A stretch of DNA of 64,000 bases, taken from contig CALYLX010000016.1 in the NCBI GenBank assembly GCA_944990035.1, positions 1-64,000 on the forward strand. Reading direction: 5' to 3'. Position 1 is the first letter of the stretch. Every line of letters starts with the position of its first letter. The translations under genes and the position numbers were made by a program. Of the stretch, positions 52,080 through 63,733 are shown one piece after another. The notes beneath the pieces were generated by a model that saw nothing but the letters and a program-made list of their open reading frames with translations, searched no databases and was not told where the DNA came from. Source of the DNA: Clitopilus passeckerianus. Its lineage: Eukaryota > Basidiomycota > Agaricomycetes > Agaricales > Entolomataceae.

Positions 52080-52330
52080 TTCATTCTTTCCACAATTCCC
52101 ATCTTTCCTCATCGCCGTCGTCACCCTCCCGTAGAATGCACATCGTGACTAGGCAACTGACTCTCTCGTTAGTCAGATGAGAGTCCAGAATACCCCAAAG
52201 CTCGAAGTTTCAAGGTTCCTCCGGTTCGTCGAATTTGATTATCATTTGTCGTAAATTGTTCTTCGGCGAAAGAGTCCCCAGGGCAGTAAACAACCAGGGC
52301 GGAACCAATGACGGGACGTCGTAAAATGAG
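52080..52330 (-). pseudogene. F-box/LRR family C-terminal fragment
   Basis: The minus strand reads WLFTALGTLSPKNNLRQMII, then KFDEPEEP, a stop, and LWGILDSHLTNERVSCLVTM. This is clearly related to WLCTSLDTISGRNNLRHIRI and VWGILDSHLTSERIDSLFTM in the intact gene at 55200-56391. It has an in-frame stop and no F-box upstream. Confidence 0.75.
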
Positions 52331-52835
52331 AGAGTCAGATATTCTAATTATGGAAGCAGTGCAAAGTCAAGGACATGATCTAAGTACGAGTCACTTGTCA
52401 GCCCGTTTACTGTTCACGTAGCATGCAGGCGTACCTCCGCCTCCCAGAAAAGCGAGCCTTTTAACCGTTCTCGAGTAGTGCTGGAACAAGGAGGTCACTG
52501 CATCTGTTCACGCTGGTGCCCGGTGATGAGTCGTCAACTTGAGGCACGAAGTCTCCACTCTGGTCAATCGGTTGGAGAGGAGGAGGTTTAGAATGATTCT
52601 TTGGATCCCGGCGCAAATGATCGAGAGCGAGAGAGCCCAGATAGGCTCTTTCGATCGTAGTATCAGAAGGGGGTGGAGCCTCATCTGATATGCTAATCCG
52701 TCCTCCATAGAGAGACAAGGAACGAAGGTTATTCCCGAGCTGTGTCTCCAGAAGGGGATGTCGTGTATCTCCTCAAGAATCAGAGAAAGTGTTGAGGCAA
52801 ATTGTGCATCGTGAGCAGTACTTACGCTTTGACAT

Positions 52836-52992
52836 CACCGGCCACTCATTGTGGTCGGTGTCATCATTATCCTCAATGCCACCGCTTTGGCCTGTGGCCA
52901 AAGCGTTCTCTTTCCATTGTTCATTTTTCGTATATATATTCCTCGTAGTTTATCCTCTCACCTCAGTTCCCTATAACGGTTACTGAGGTGAG
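52836..52992. repeat. Second hairpin cluster (three stems)
   Basis: Three inverted repeats in 157 bp: 52836-52860 (10-bp arms, one G-T, 5-nt loop), 52884-52904 (9 perfect bp, 3-nt loop) and 52957-52992 (11 perfect bp, 14-nt loop). The stems are unrelated to each other, as in the subtelomeric array. Confidence 0.75.
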
Positions 52993-53027
52993 TATTCCAT
53001 GCTTTCATACCGGTAACGAGAAATGTG

Positions 53028-54416
53028 CCACCGCTGGTGCGACGTGCGACTACGTGCGACTGGCGCACAGTGTGGCACTCCTTGCCACTTTTGAAGCGGA
53101 GTCTCAATAAAGATAGTCATGAAACGATATACAACCCCAATATCCCTCTAGATTTAGTGTATACTATCTATTTTCGACCTTCTAATACCTATTATAGATT
53201 CTTAAACTCGACTACAACCTTATCTACTGTCATTAATAGGAATCGTATGCATCCTTGACCTTATGCAAGCTCGTTGTGCGCGGCATTTAGCGGTGGGATG
53301 ATAACCTCAGCAATGTATGTGAACCATCGGGGTCCAATATAATTTTATTGGATACCTATGGGTTCTATCTACTGTATTCAGGATATTAAAGTCGTCTACC
53401 TGACTTTGTTCCCCAGATTTAATTGTGTCAGGACGTACGCTTGTGGTGTTAGGGCACCATTTCATCAGTATCAATTTCAATCTCCGCTTTGTGTTCTGTG
53501 GACGCATGCCCTTTCGGCGCTTCCCACCACATGGTTTATTAGCCTCCAATCAAGCGTCGATTGTTCAAACAAGCCTTCAAAAACGCCGGAATCAAAGGCA
53601 CAACCTCAGGCTGCCCGTCGCACACGCCCTTTAAGGGGGCAAAAAAAATGAGTTCATGGGTTAGACTACTTTACAACCTTGTATAATTGTAGTTTATTGT
53701 TGTACTTAATGAAATCTAATGCTGGCTATCCTTGAGTTCACTCGAGGTGCACTGGGTGCACTTGGTCGCACGCGGGTACACCATAGCCGCGCCTACACAG
53801 CCACCAAGTTGGGTATGTTCGCAGTTGTCCTGCCTTCAGACGATTGTTCTGCATTTATTTTGTGCATCGTACTGGGCTGTGGGCTGTAATGGATACTAGC
53901 AGATGTAATACATTCAGATAAATCATAAAATTGCTATGTATGGCTGACGAATCTCCCTTACTGACTTGATTTGCCGCTGGCACCTTGAGGTTGGCGAAAT
54001 CAGGCCTAGTCTTGACCTTCTGGCAATAATTACGGCACATTAACGACAACCAAACGTCCTGGGGCTTTTGAGGTAAGATATATGTACATTAAAGCACTTA
54101 AATTAAAATTTTGAGGCCTAGTTTCCTTTGCAGTTGTTCGGAAAACCGGCCTCAAAGGTGATAGACAACGTCATTTTTATTTCCGAACAAATGAATAGAA
54201 CCCCTAATGAGCGATACATCGATTCAAATTATATTTAAACACTATCTGAACGTAGTTTACTGCTCTATAGTTGCTTCTCTGTCCAGTGCACCTGTGGCCG
54301 AACCAAGATTGCACGCAGATGCACTCAGCCGCACCTCTGCATAGCCACAGGGTGCACATATTTGCACAAAGTCGCACTTGCCGCACGAAGTTGCACCGTC
54401 GCACCGACGGTGGCAC
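53028..54416. repeat. GCAC/GTGC-rich clusters
   Basis: Three clusters (about 53028-53090, 53745-53800 and 54290-54416) are dense in GCAC or its complement. The third has about ten occurrences spaced mostly 9-12 bp. In the first, CGTGCGACTA is followed directly by CGTGCGACTG. It looks like decayed short-period tandem repeats. No gene is recognised between 52993 and 54466. Confidence 0.5.
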
Positions 54417-54466
54417 AAATCTAATAGCCCCTTTCATACCATAGATCATTCACTTATGCAACTCGT

Positions 54467-54536
54467 AGATTCTATTCTACTAGGTACATTGGTTGTATAG
54501 TTCCCTATAACGGTTACTGAGATTCTATTCTACTAG
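54467..54536. repeat. 17-bp direct repeat around a 36-bp insert
   Basis: AGATTCTATTCTACTAG occurs perfectly at 54467-54483 and 54520-54536. The 36-bp spacer contains most of a 23-bp sequence (54499-54521) also found at 52965-52987 in the loop and stem of a hairpin. Confidence 0.7.
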
Positions 54537-54969
54537 ACTCCGCCCCTATAGAAAGCAGAGAAGGTGCTTGGACTAGCCGCCGGATGTATTGACGAGATGC
54601 CCAGGTTAACCCCCATGATATGCGTGAAGAGGAAACCAAATGAAATGTTTGGAGATGATCAAACTTTCCAATCAGGTCCGATAAGATTCTGTCGTCCGTT
54701 TGAAAGTCTAGGTGGTAAAACTTCAACATTGTGCAGTAGTTTGATATATGAGGGGAGGCTCGGAAAATATCTATCAAATACATTTGCTTTCTCTGCATTC
54801 GGCTCCCATTGAACCCTTGTTCGGTCGTCGAGAGGACAATAAAGGCGAATGCGTGTTACTGGAAAGGGTTCCGAAATGCCTCATGACTTGCGTTATAGGT
54901 CGCCAATGTTCGGCGGTCTTCGATCATTCGAAAGACATGGATCAAGATGTCATCATTGAGCTGGACCAT
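54514..54969 (-). pseudogene. F-box/LRR family N-terminal relic
   Basis: It starts MVQLNDDILIHVFRMIEDRR, then TLATYNASHEAFRNPFQ, a stop codon, and HAFAFIVLSTTEQ. It continues in frame as MYLIDIFRASPHISNYCTML and RILSDLIGKFDHLQTFHLVS. This parallels the intact gene at 55200-56391 (DILIQILQEVKDTPTLAACN). The premature stop and missing C-terminal half make it a relic. Confidence 0.8.
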
Positions 54970-55199
54970 ATTCCTAGTGAGCGTCCGCTGTAAAGATAGA
55001 ACTCGAAAGTTGCAAGCAAATGACCATCGATACATGTAATTAGGCGGAGGACCTATTCCTATCCCATTTTGGGAGAAAGGAGGACGTGAACACGCTGAAC
55101 AACGGGGTGCATTTTTGAGGTAAGACTAAAAATCTGCAAACACCATCCCATTATCTACCTTCCTTTCCGGCTGGCCAAGAGCCCTCCTCACTCCCTCGG

Positions 55200-56391
55200 C
55201 TACTCCGTTTGTGTTGGGGAGTCTGCCAGCTTAAGCCTCCCACTTGCTGCCAGTTTTGGTGTTCGATCTTCCCAAAACCCCATTCCCTCTAGGGAATGAC
55301 CTCCGGTTCTCGGATGGATGAACATCGTAAAGAGGGAGTCGATTCTCTCGGATGTCAAATGAGAATCCAAGATACCCCAAACGACGTGGTCGACGGGGAT
55401 TTCTGAGGCTCCGAATTCGATACGGATATGGCGTAAGTTGTTCCTGCCCGAAATAGTATCTAGCGAGGTGCACAACCAATGCAACACAGAAGCTGGGTCA
55501 TCTGAGAATATGAGGCAAAGACTTCGCAGCTCTGTGGCCTGAGACAGATCGAGAGTTGGACCTATTGGCTACGGATCAGTTTAATTGCTCTTGGCGGTCG
55601 TAAATGAAGTATAGGATGTGCTCCGCGCTCTCACCTACGCCTCCCTGAAAGGTCAGGTTGACAAGAAATTTCGAACAGTATTCGAACAATGGCATTAATG
55701 GATTTGTCTCCATTTGCATTCCTTCATAATAGCAGAAATTGGAGAACAAGTTCAACGTTTTGATCCTGTTAAGCTGATCGAAGGCGAGCAGAATTTGTAC
55801 GATCCTCTCGACCCTGAAGCAGCGATAGATTGTGAGGGACTCTAGACTGATTTTTGCGCTCGTAGTCTCGGAGTACTTTTCAGTATCTTTTTTGAGGAAT
55901 ATCGGACATCGGGTGATGGTTAATGACCGAACATTTTCGCCGAGCCTGTTCGTGAGGAGTGAGGAAGGGAGGGTTCGCAGTGCCTCAAATTTCAGGCGAA
56001 GCAAAGATGGAGTCCGGACTAGGGTTTGGACCGCTTGAAACGACATCGAACTCGACCCCCAGGGTATACCGAGAGAGGAAATCAAGTGGAAATCTTGGAC
56101 ATGGGCAAATTTCCCAACAAGCTCCGCCAAAATCCTGTCCTGGGCTCGAGAATTTTGATAAATTAGTTTCAAAGTCTGGCAGTAGCTGCTGAGGTGAGGA
56201 CATAAGTGGAAAATATCCAGTAAGTTGCAGATTCGACGGTCTTGTGCTGATGAAAGGGTAATAGCGGCGAACATGCGCTTCTGGCATGGGTTTCGAAAGA
56301 CTCTGTAGCTTGCATTGCATGCGGCTAGAGTTGGGGTGTCTTTTACCTCCTGCAAAATCTGGATTAATATGTCGTTATTGAGCCTGGACAT
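55200..56391 (-). CDS. F-box-like protein with degenerate LRR region
   Basis: Fungal F-box-like protein, likely a substrate adaptor for SCF ubiquitin ligases. The N-terminal F-box-like segment is MSRLNNDILIQILQEVKDTP, TLAACNASYRVFRNPCQKRM and FAAITLSS. A leucine-rich stretch follows (LVRTPSLLRLKFEALRTLPS, GENVRSLTITRCPIFLKKD, ISLESLTIYRCFRVERIVQI). An intron of about 77 nt near 55561-55637 joins the C-terminal part: LDLSQATELRSLCLIFSDDP, ASVLHWLCTSLDTISGRNNL and VVWGILDSHLTSERIDSLFT. About 370 residues. It is the only complete copy among five related sequences in 52-64 kb. Confidence 0.7.
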
Positions 56392-56651
56392 GGTGCCAAA
56401 TCTAAGGATTCGGGCCGCCGTGAGAACGAAATCTCTGGGGGACTTTGACGAAGGGGCAGTTGACAGGATTGATCGATTGATTTTTCGTCCAAATCAACAT
56501 CCGGACATGATAGCGCTTGACTTTAGCGGTCAATTTTTACGTCATTGGATCAGCATCCACCATATTTGGCACAAAACCGGGACATATCCGACCACCTGTT
56601 CAGTGTTTTTGCGATGCTGATTGTGATTTTAAGCGTTGAAACTCAACCGCT

Positions 56652-57785
56652 ATGACAAGACTGAACGGCGATATCTTACTCACAATTCTTTCCCTTGTGA
56701 ATGATGGCCAAACCGTCAAAGCATGTCACGCAAGCAGCAAGATCTTTCGGGAGCCATGCCAGAAACATATCTTCTCCTCAGTTCACCTTTCCCTAGGCAG
56801 CGGATAGGATCGGCATCACCTGGACCTGCTTAGCATCCTTTCCACATCCTCGCATCTTCCAACCTTAGTCAAGAGGGTAAGGATAGATAGCGCAGACTAT
56901 TTTACATCGATACGGGAAAGCAATCATTTGGATCGGCTACTTGAGACCTTCACCCGTGTCGAAGAGGTTTTTTTCTGCCTCAACGATGGTCCCATGCTAG
57001 ACTGGTTTGATCTTCCCACATCCCTTCAACGTGTACTGCATGGGCTCTTCGATGCGAGCTCATTGGTTTCCTTGACCCTTGTGGGAGTAATGGCCCTTCC
57101 TTCTCTAGTGCTTGTGAAGGCGCTTGGAAAGAACGTTCGGAGCCTTTACCTCGAAGGTTGCAGTATTCATTGGATAAATTGCGATATTTATAAACCCGGA
57201 CCTGGATCACCCGACCTTAGAAGGGATATTGAGTCCCTTGTGATTCATCAGTGCTTCGATACCGACCACATTCTTGCCGCTCTCCTGGCGTCTTTCCGGT
57301 TAACAACGCTGTACACATTGGACCCTTCAAATCGATTCCTATGACCTAATCCCTCGTGAGATATCCTTCACGGCCCAATTTATTAAAAACTATTGGGGCC
57401 GATCCATAAATTCACGTTTTTGGGCGGGGATATGTCAGGTCCTTCTTCCTCCAGTACCTCAGCTTGATTTGGCTGACAGAATTAGTACTAGTAGGCGCTA
57501 CCCTAGATTTTTGGTCGTTTTGAAAATCTGGAATCTTTGACCCTCGTGTTTCACAAAGTTCCTGCGGCCATTTTGTCATGGCTATGCACATCGCTAGAGA
57601 CCATATCGGTTAACAACCACATTCGAGATATCTCGGTTGAGTTTCAGCTCCCCGAGATCCCCGAAGCTTCCACCTCGTTTACCGAATGGGGTGATCTCGA
57701 CTCTCAATTAACAAGCGAGAGGATAACCTGCCCAGTCAGCCTCTTTATGGCATCGGAGGGCGAGCAAACAGGTCAATCTGTATAA
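56652..57785 (+). pseudogene. F-box/LRR family relic
   Basis: It starts MTRLNGDILLTILSLVNDGQ, TVKACHASSKIFREPCQKH, then IFSSVHLSLGSG and a stop. Further pieces read LFDASSLVSLTLVGVMALPS and VKALGKNVRSLYLEGCSIHW in one frame. The C-terminal LSWLCTSLETISVNNHIRDI and DLDSQLTSERI lie in another. It has an early stop and several frame changes and is the divergent neighbour of the intact copy at 55200-56391. Confidence 0.75.
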
Positions 57786-58057
57786 GAATTCTGGAAGACT
57801 CGCACACCAAAGCTGTTTGCCAGTGGTCGGTTGACTTGTCGCTACTAATGCTTGATTGATCCCGATGAGTAGAACGGTGACTTAGATTTCCCATGTACTT
57901 TAGTGTGTCTATATGAAGCCTTGAAAGATAGTCAATACACTCAGTCGTCTCTATCAATCTAGTCGATCCCTAGCCATCCTCCGTTATCATGCGACAGTCA
58001 TGTCTATACATGCGATCCGGAAGCCAAGAATAGCCAGGTGCATCAACGAGAGGAAGG

Positions 58058-60703
58058 CTACAAGGCACCTCCAATACACGGTCCAGTGATTGATACCTTG
58101 AGTGGAAGTTGATGTGTTTTCACACCGTCAATCACGAGTGCCGGGGAAGATATGCTGGTCGTCTCCCAGAATATGCCATCGTCATTTTTTGACGGAGAGA
58201 ATTCGAAGCTTTTGACCAAGCTAGCGAGCACAACCTCTACGGGAGGTTTGTCAATTATGCAAAGCAAACACCAGCTCATCAGTAGACGTACTCATCTCCA
58301 ATTGCGAGAATTTGAAACCTCTGTAGCAACGTCAGATCTGAGCAAGAGAGAGACATATAGAAACGCCTCACATGCACGAATGCCCGCCACCGAGGAACGT
58401 CATTCTACGCAACGAAATCAGGATCTATTGTCAGGCAACTGAAATGTCGACCTACAGATGCGAATAAATGCCTGGAATTGGTGCCTCCTTGACGCTCTTA
58501 GGCAACCCTTCGAGCCATCGCTCCGGCTTCCAATCGTACGTGTCCTTGCCCCATACTACTGGATTGGTGTTGCACGACAAGACTGAGGAATAGATCGGAG
58601 TTCCTGCCGGCACAAAGACCTCGTTCAATTTGCGCCTGTCCACGCCTGTGAGGGGAGTGTGCACAGGCAGGAGGGTGTCCTTGGCAGTTCTGTTAAACCG
58701 TAAAGCTTTGAGTCATCGACATGCACGCCGAAGAAGCGAACTGGAGACGTACACACGAGGAACCGTGACCAAAGGTGGAAACCTTTTGCGGGCACCAAGG
58801 ATTAGCTTAGCGGGAGCAGCCCGGAGAATGAATTGATACGTACAACCGCAACGATTCTCGACACACTGCATCTAGGAATGGTAGCTCAACAAGAGTATCG
58901 TAGGGAATGTCACCGCCTTCATGCTCGCTGCTTGCTTTGACCACTTCATCTCGCAGTTTCGATTGGGCTTCGGGATTCTTGGCAAGCATGTGCAACGTAG
59001 CCGAGAGTGCGCTCGATGTCGTATCAAGGGCAGCGAAGACCAACGCTAGGAGAGTATGAGCTGCGTTAAGTGGTATGACGCGAGCGTGCCTACCTCTAAT
59101 AAGAAAAGATAGCTATTGGTGAAGTTGACGCGAGATGAACTTGAATGAGATACGTACGACATCTAAACCGGTGGATCAACAATAGTCTTTAGATCTTGAT
59201 ATAAATCTTACGTTTCCAATAACCTCATCCTCTGTCATCCCATCCTCCTCCTTGGCATTTGCCTTCACTGTAAGTTACATCAGCCTCGTTCTCCCGAGAA
59301 ACCAGAAACGCGCACATAAAGTCGTCAACAGATCCTTCCCCTCCACACCTTCCCCACTGAGCTCAAACTCCCTCCTCTTCATCCCATAAATCCTTCTCAT
59401 ATACTCCTCAATCGTATCCACGATATCTCTAACGTCATGCAGAGTCTTCCAGGGGACCGAATCCACAACCCACCGACGGAACTTCGGAGACCCTATCTTC
59501 ATCGCCCATGGAAGGATGTATTGACGTGCGAGGATCATTTGGTCTTCGGTTGGGCTACATGATCATGAGATCAGGTTGCGGCTAGGTGTAGTAAAGGACA
59601 CCGACAGTGAGAACGTACAATAGCATCTTCACCGCGTTCGCAAACTGTCCTGGTGCATCCCCATCCGCCAGGGTATCGAACGAGTAGCCCAAACCGGCTC
59701 TCCCGACGAGTTCGAGTGCGATGCGGGTGTTCCAGCTGAGAATGTCGATCTAGATGTGGCAAATATAAGGATGTCAGACGAGTGCTAGGGAGTGATGGAT
59801 ACCATGTACCTCTTTCGCACCATTGGCCAGAATACCCTCGAAAGATGTTTTCATCTGGGTGAAACGTCAGCGCAGAACGTGTATAAGCTTTCCGGATAAC
59901 CGACTTGGTTCGTGACTTCGTAGAACACCGGTGCTTTAGAACGGAGGATTCAGTAGCCGAACTCAAGGAAATATGATGGGATGTACCCAATTTCCTCATC
60001 TCAGCGATGTTGAACGCAGGTCCTAGGAGCTTCCGGTGTCTTCTATGCTGATCACCTGTGAATGTATTTCTACGTCAGAACGAGATTCCTTTGAGGCAAA
60101 ACCTTGAGCTACCTTTCGAGTTCAGAATGCCTTCACCAAAGTGGATACCGTTGATACTGGGAAGCCATCAGCATGTGTGTTGTGACTTGTGCTGGCTAGT
60201 ACGAGACTTACGCATAATACTCTTCAGGCTCGACGAAGACATCTTGGTCCTTAACAAAGATATGGTGTAGTGCCTTCGGGTCCGAAACGTATAACTGCCT
60301 TTCCTATAAGCCGTAATCCCGTATGTCAAAAAGCTTCTCCAGTAGGTAATGCAAGTAAAGGACGCACCCCGAACATCCCGTAGAACTTCATGACGCTGCC
60401 ATCTGTAATGGAGATCATTATTTAGCGACCTACAAATAGACGAGAACAAGAGAAACATGGGGTCTTACACGTTTCTTCAATCTTTCTATGTGTCCTGAAC
60501 GCGTCGAAATCATACATATCCCCAAGGTTTCCCGTTAACCAGCTCGACCTCTCCAGACCAGGCACATTATCGAGCTCCGTAATCTTCCTGAATAGAAGTC
60601 GTCTTGCAGTCCTCATCGCAGGTCGAAGGACCACAAAGAGCAGGTAGGCCGCGAGGGTTGACTTCAATATCGGGACCAGGCTTAGGTCGAAAACTTGAAG
60701 CAT
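58058..60703 (-). CDS. Cytochrome P450 monooxygenase
   Basis: Microsomal P450, heme-thiolate monooxygenase. The N-terminal anchor MLQVFDLSLVPILKSTLAAY with LLFVVLRP is followed by the proline-containing hinge and WLTGNLGDMYDFDAF. HFGEGILNSKGDQHRRHRKL (C-helix) and LSWNTRIALELVGRAGLGYS come next. The I-helix reads VFAALDTTSSALSATLH, with Ala where the motif A-G-x-D-T usually has Gly. The K-helix is ESLRL, then PVVWGKDTYDWKPERWL. The heme loop FLGGGHSCIGFKFSQLEM, with the axial Cys, is split by a short intron. The end is at 58058 (GPCIGGAL). More than ten introns. The heme-loop and PERW context resembles the large CYP5150/CYP5037-like expansions of basidiomycetes, which is inference. Substrate unknown. 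Confidence 0.92.
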
Positions 60704-62233
60704 GGTTGAACTGGGGGATGTGTATGAGGAAACGAGATAAAAGCTGGTAGAAAGCAAGACAGTTGAGCTCCAGAAAAGAATGTCCAAAGAGAAACAGGAA
60801 ATATACCTGCGAGTAGTGGCAATCGAAACCGAGCCCACCGATGACGAAGACACAAGCCCTCTATCGCGGCGATCCACGGGTTCGCCAATCTACCCCACGC
60901 AGTGCTTCCTCGTTTTCCTCATCCATCCCTAGTCCCAGCGCTTCCATTCCAAATGCAGGGATGCACAGTAGAACACATAGAGCGCTCTACTCCCTTTAGG
61001 AAGCCGTCTCCAACGCACGGCCATCTGTGGAGGTACTCAGAGTAACCTCTAAATGAATTCTGTCAGTGGAAATACTAATCTGCAGGCTAAGTTTAGATGG
61101 GAAAGAAGAACAATAATCGTCGAAGATCTCAACTGAAAGATGCGAATAGCCCGTGTGATGGTCAATTTGGTAGGCGCTCGGGGAAAGAAGGGCTTTGAAA
61201 CCTTAATTACACTGGGCGGTCTGATAAGGAGTGAAGGAGTTTCGAGGAAATGAGGCGTACCTGAATACGTGAGTGGCGAAAGTTGGAGACCTGGAAACGG
61301 TGTGAGGTTCTGTTTGGAGACTACCATCCACCGCCGAGTCTTCCTCCAACCAGTTTGGCATCCAACATCGGGATTCGGTCCGTGATCCAGCAGCCATCAC
61401 CACTGCACGCTCCGGACCGCTGTTGGATGACCATCCAATCAAGAACGAGGGATTTCACGGGTGAGATCTTGCGGTTTCGGCCAAGGCCAGGCCTTTCGCC
61501 TCAACCAGCCTGGAGCTGAGCCAGGGTAGAGCTTTCCACCTTCGCCCACTCGTCTTAAAGACTGTGAAGTTAACTGCTTGACTACTGAGCCAGAACCCTA
61601 AGACGCTGAAGACTAGTGTCGTTGATATTAGCAGGGAGTAACGAGTGGTGGCACTCGAGGAATATCCTCGGGAAGAGATAGCCATGGCCAGCCCATAATT
61701 TAGCGATGCGGAAACGCTGAGCTGTCGTCCAATTGCTCGTACCAGCTGGCTAGTTCTGGGCTCTGTTACAGCGTTATTAGTCGGAAAGGCTGAGAGCTCG
61801 AATACGCGCAGTGATAGGGGCACCATATACCCTTCAGCACGAGATGGGATGGGAATTGTCCCAACGCTGCATCAAGTGATCTGTCTTCACCAGGTAAGTC
61901 TGGCTGGAAAGCTTAGGCTAGGGCTTCTACGGTGCCCGATATCCCAACAGCAGGGAACAACGATCGCCAGGTAGCATCTGCCTTCAGCAGATACCTGCGG
62001 TCGGGCTGCCAGGAGGCGGGCTTCCGCTACCTTGGCCATGCCACTAAGCGAGACGAGGCCTTAACGCCGCATCGACAGTGGCGCGTACATTGAGCATGCC
62101 TTCAGCAGCAGTTGAGCTTGGTTTGGTGGTACGGAAGGCGTGAGCTTCAGACATGTCGAAGTGCGATATTTGCAAATGAGATTATATTTTTGCTGCTATT
62201 AGGAGAACAATGGTAGAAGAACAGGCAGGCATT
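60704..62233. other. Intergenic region, no supported gene
   Basis: About 1.5 kb. A 123-codon minus frame (61455-61826) has one hydrophobic segment (LLISTTLVFSVLGFWL) but no family motif, and I do not call it. Confidence 0.4.
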
Positions 62234-62991
62234 CTATGCGGTCCATACTCTTGCAATCAGCTCGGTCAAACCTGCGAACAGAAAGGCCGATACATTAGCG
62301 GTGGAAGAGCTTTGAAAAGTGGGTAGTTACATACCGACGTCATTTGTGTTGAACTGGTACACTCCAACAAGAGCAGCGACAGTTGCAGACCTGAGTGCCC
62401 AGGTTGCTGTAGGGCCAATCTTGGGGAACTTGCGTGGGTGAAGATAGTCCACGACGATCGAGTCGAACTAGAGGAAGCAAAGCAAAAGGTCAGATCCGGA
62501 TTTCACGTGCAAGGGTGAGTGAGGACATACGCCAATATGACTGTGCACAATCAGCGAAATTCCGAGCAGGCCATCGAGGATGGGGTAGTTGCTAGCGCTG
62601 GTGGCGAAAGCAGCCACTGTCATGGGGACGAGTGCAGCAGAGAGCAGACGCTCGAAAGCCCAGTGGTGAGAACCGTGTGCCCGGTTCGGAGGAGGGAAGG
62701 TTGTGGCGTCGTTCGCGGTTCCTTTGTAGATTGCTGGATATTTCACAGGAGAAAAATAAAGCTGCATGTTAACACATACTCCTGCTGGTATTGAAGTAAA
62801 AGACGTACGTCCACCGGGAACATAATCGTACGAAGTCGGGCTCGTATTGGCGTTTCTCTCTGCAAACACAACAAAATCAATACCGGACTTTTCTGCGGGC
62901 CATCGTACTCACTCTGAGCAACAAAACGAAGGACTGAACGCTGAGCGAGAGCTCGAGGAAGGGTCGACCGGAGGACCAATGAGGAGGCCAT
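62234..62991 (-). CDS. SDH4: Succinate dehydrogenase membrane anchor subunit (CybS)
   Basis: Small cytochrome b subunit of mitochondrial complex II, which anchors SDH1/SDH2 in the inner membrane and contributes to the quinone site. Exons 62913-62991, 62809-62859, 62531-62733, 62335-62467 and 62234-62271 give 167 residues. The N-terminal MASSLVLRSTLPRALAQRSV is a mitochondrial presequence (basic, no acidic residues). Family motifs are GSHHWAFERLLSAALVPMTV, PILDGLLGISLIVHSHIG with heme-region histidines, FDSIVVDYLHPRKFP and LVGVYQFNTNDVGLTELI. Introns are about 50-75 nt. All exons read cleanly. Confidence 0.95.
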
Positions 62992-63216
62992 AGTTTGGTT
63001 TCGTTTGATTCAGGTGGGCCGGGGCAGAAGGAACGCGGAAAGAGATGGAAGAATGTGGGAATAGATTTGTAAGCTCGGAAGGGAGACCCGTCGGTAACCG
63101 GATTGACAGATGATTTTTCTTTTGATCAACCACGACCAACGTCGCCGACCTTTTTTTTCGGGAGATTCAATGAAGGCCTTGCTTTTCCGTGTCTGCGACC
63201 ATGAAATTGTGAAAAT

Positions 63217-63474
63217 GTGTTTCAAGCACGCTCCTCAAGTTGTCCTCCGCGTCACCGTCGGCCCCAGTTCATCGTTCAGTCGAGTCTGATCATTGCAAAG
63301 CACCTTGTACATGTCGCCGCCTCTCGTCTTTTTCGCGTTTACCACACCCACAAGCAAGTCAAGGTCCCGCAGCGGTACATCACGTACACCACCTACGCTC
63401 GGGACCTGTTACGCTCGTGGAACATTGACACGGTCTACGGTACCTACCTGCTCTTCCCGTTTTGGGAGGAGTAG
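63217..63474 (+). CDS. Hypothetical 85-codon protein
   Basis: Open frame starting MFQARSSSCPPRHRR and ending SWNIDTVYGTYLLFPFWEE. No family recognised. The composition of the second half (TYTTYARDLLRSW) looks protein-like and the frame lies free of other genes, but a chance frame of this length is quite possible. It is divergent from SDH4. Confidence 0.25.
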   Translation: MFQARSSSCPPRHRRPQFIVQSSLIIAKHLVHVAASRLFRVYHTHKQVKVPQRYITYTTYARDLLRSWNIDTVYGTYLLFPFWEE

Positions 63475-63733
63475 GATCAACGGGTATCTTGACCGCTAGT
63501 GTTTCTATTTAGAGTTGAGCCTCCATCTCTACGCTCTCTTTTCGAGAACATAGCTGTTTTTGGAGGCTCATAGTTTGGGAACAGACACCTCTTTGTCTAG
63601 TTGGTAACATTGTCGTAATTCTGACAGAAAAGATAATTATATCCTGATTTGACAAAAACGAACGGGCCTGTGTGCACATGACCCAGGTCACCTTGATCAA
63701 AATAATCGTCTCGTTCTGGAAACCTACACCGTC

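Noticed and set aside
61455..61826. 123-codon minus-strand frame with one hydrophobic segment
   Set aside because: No family motif, no supporting splice structure and unremarkable length for a chance frame.
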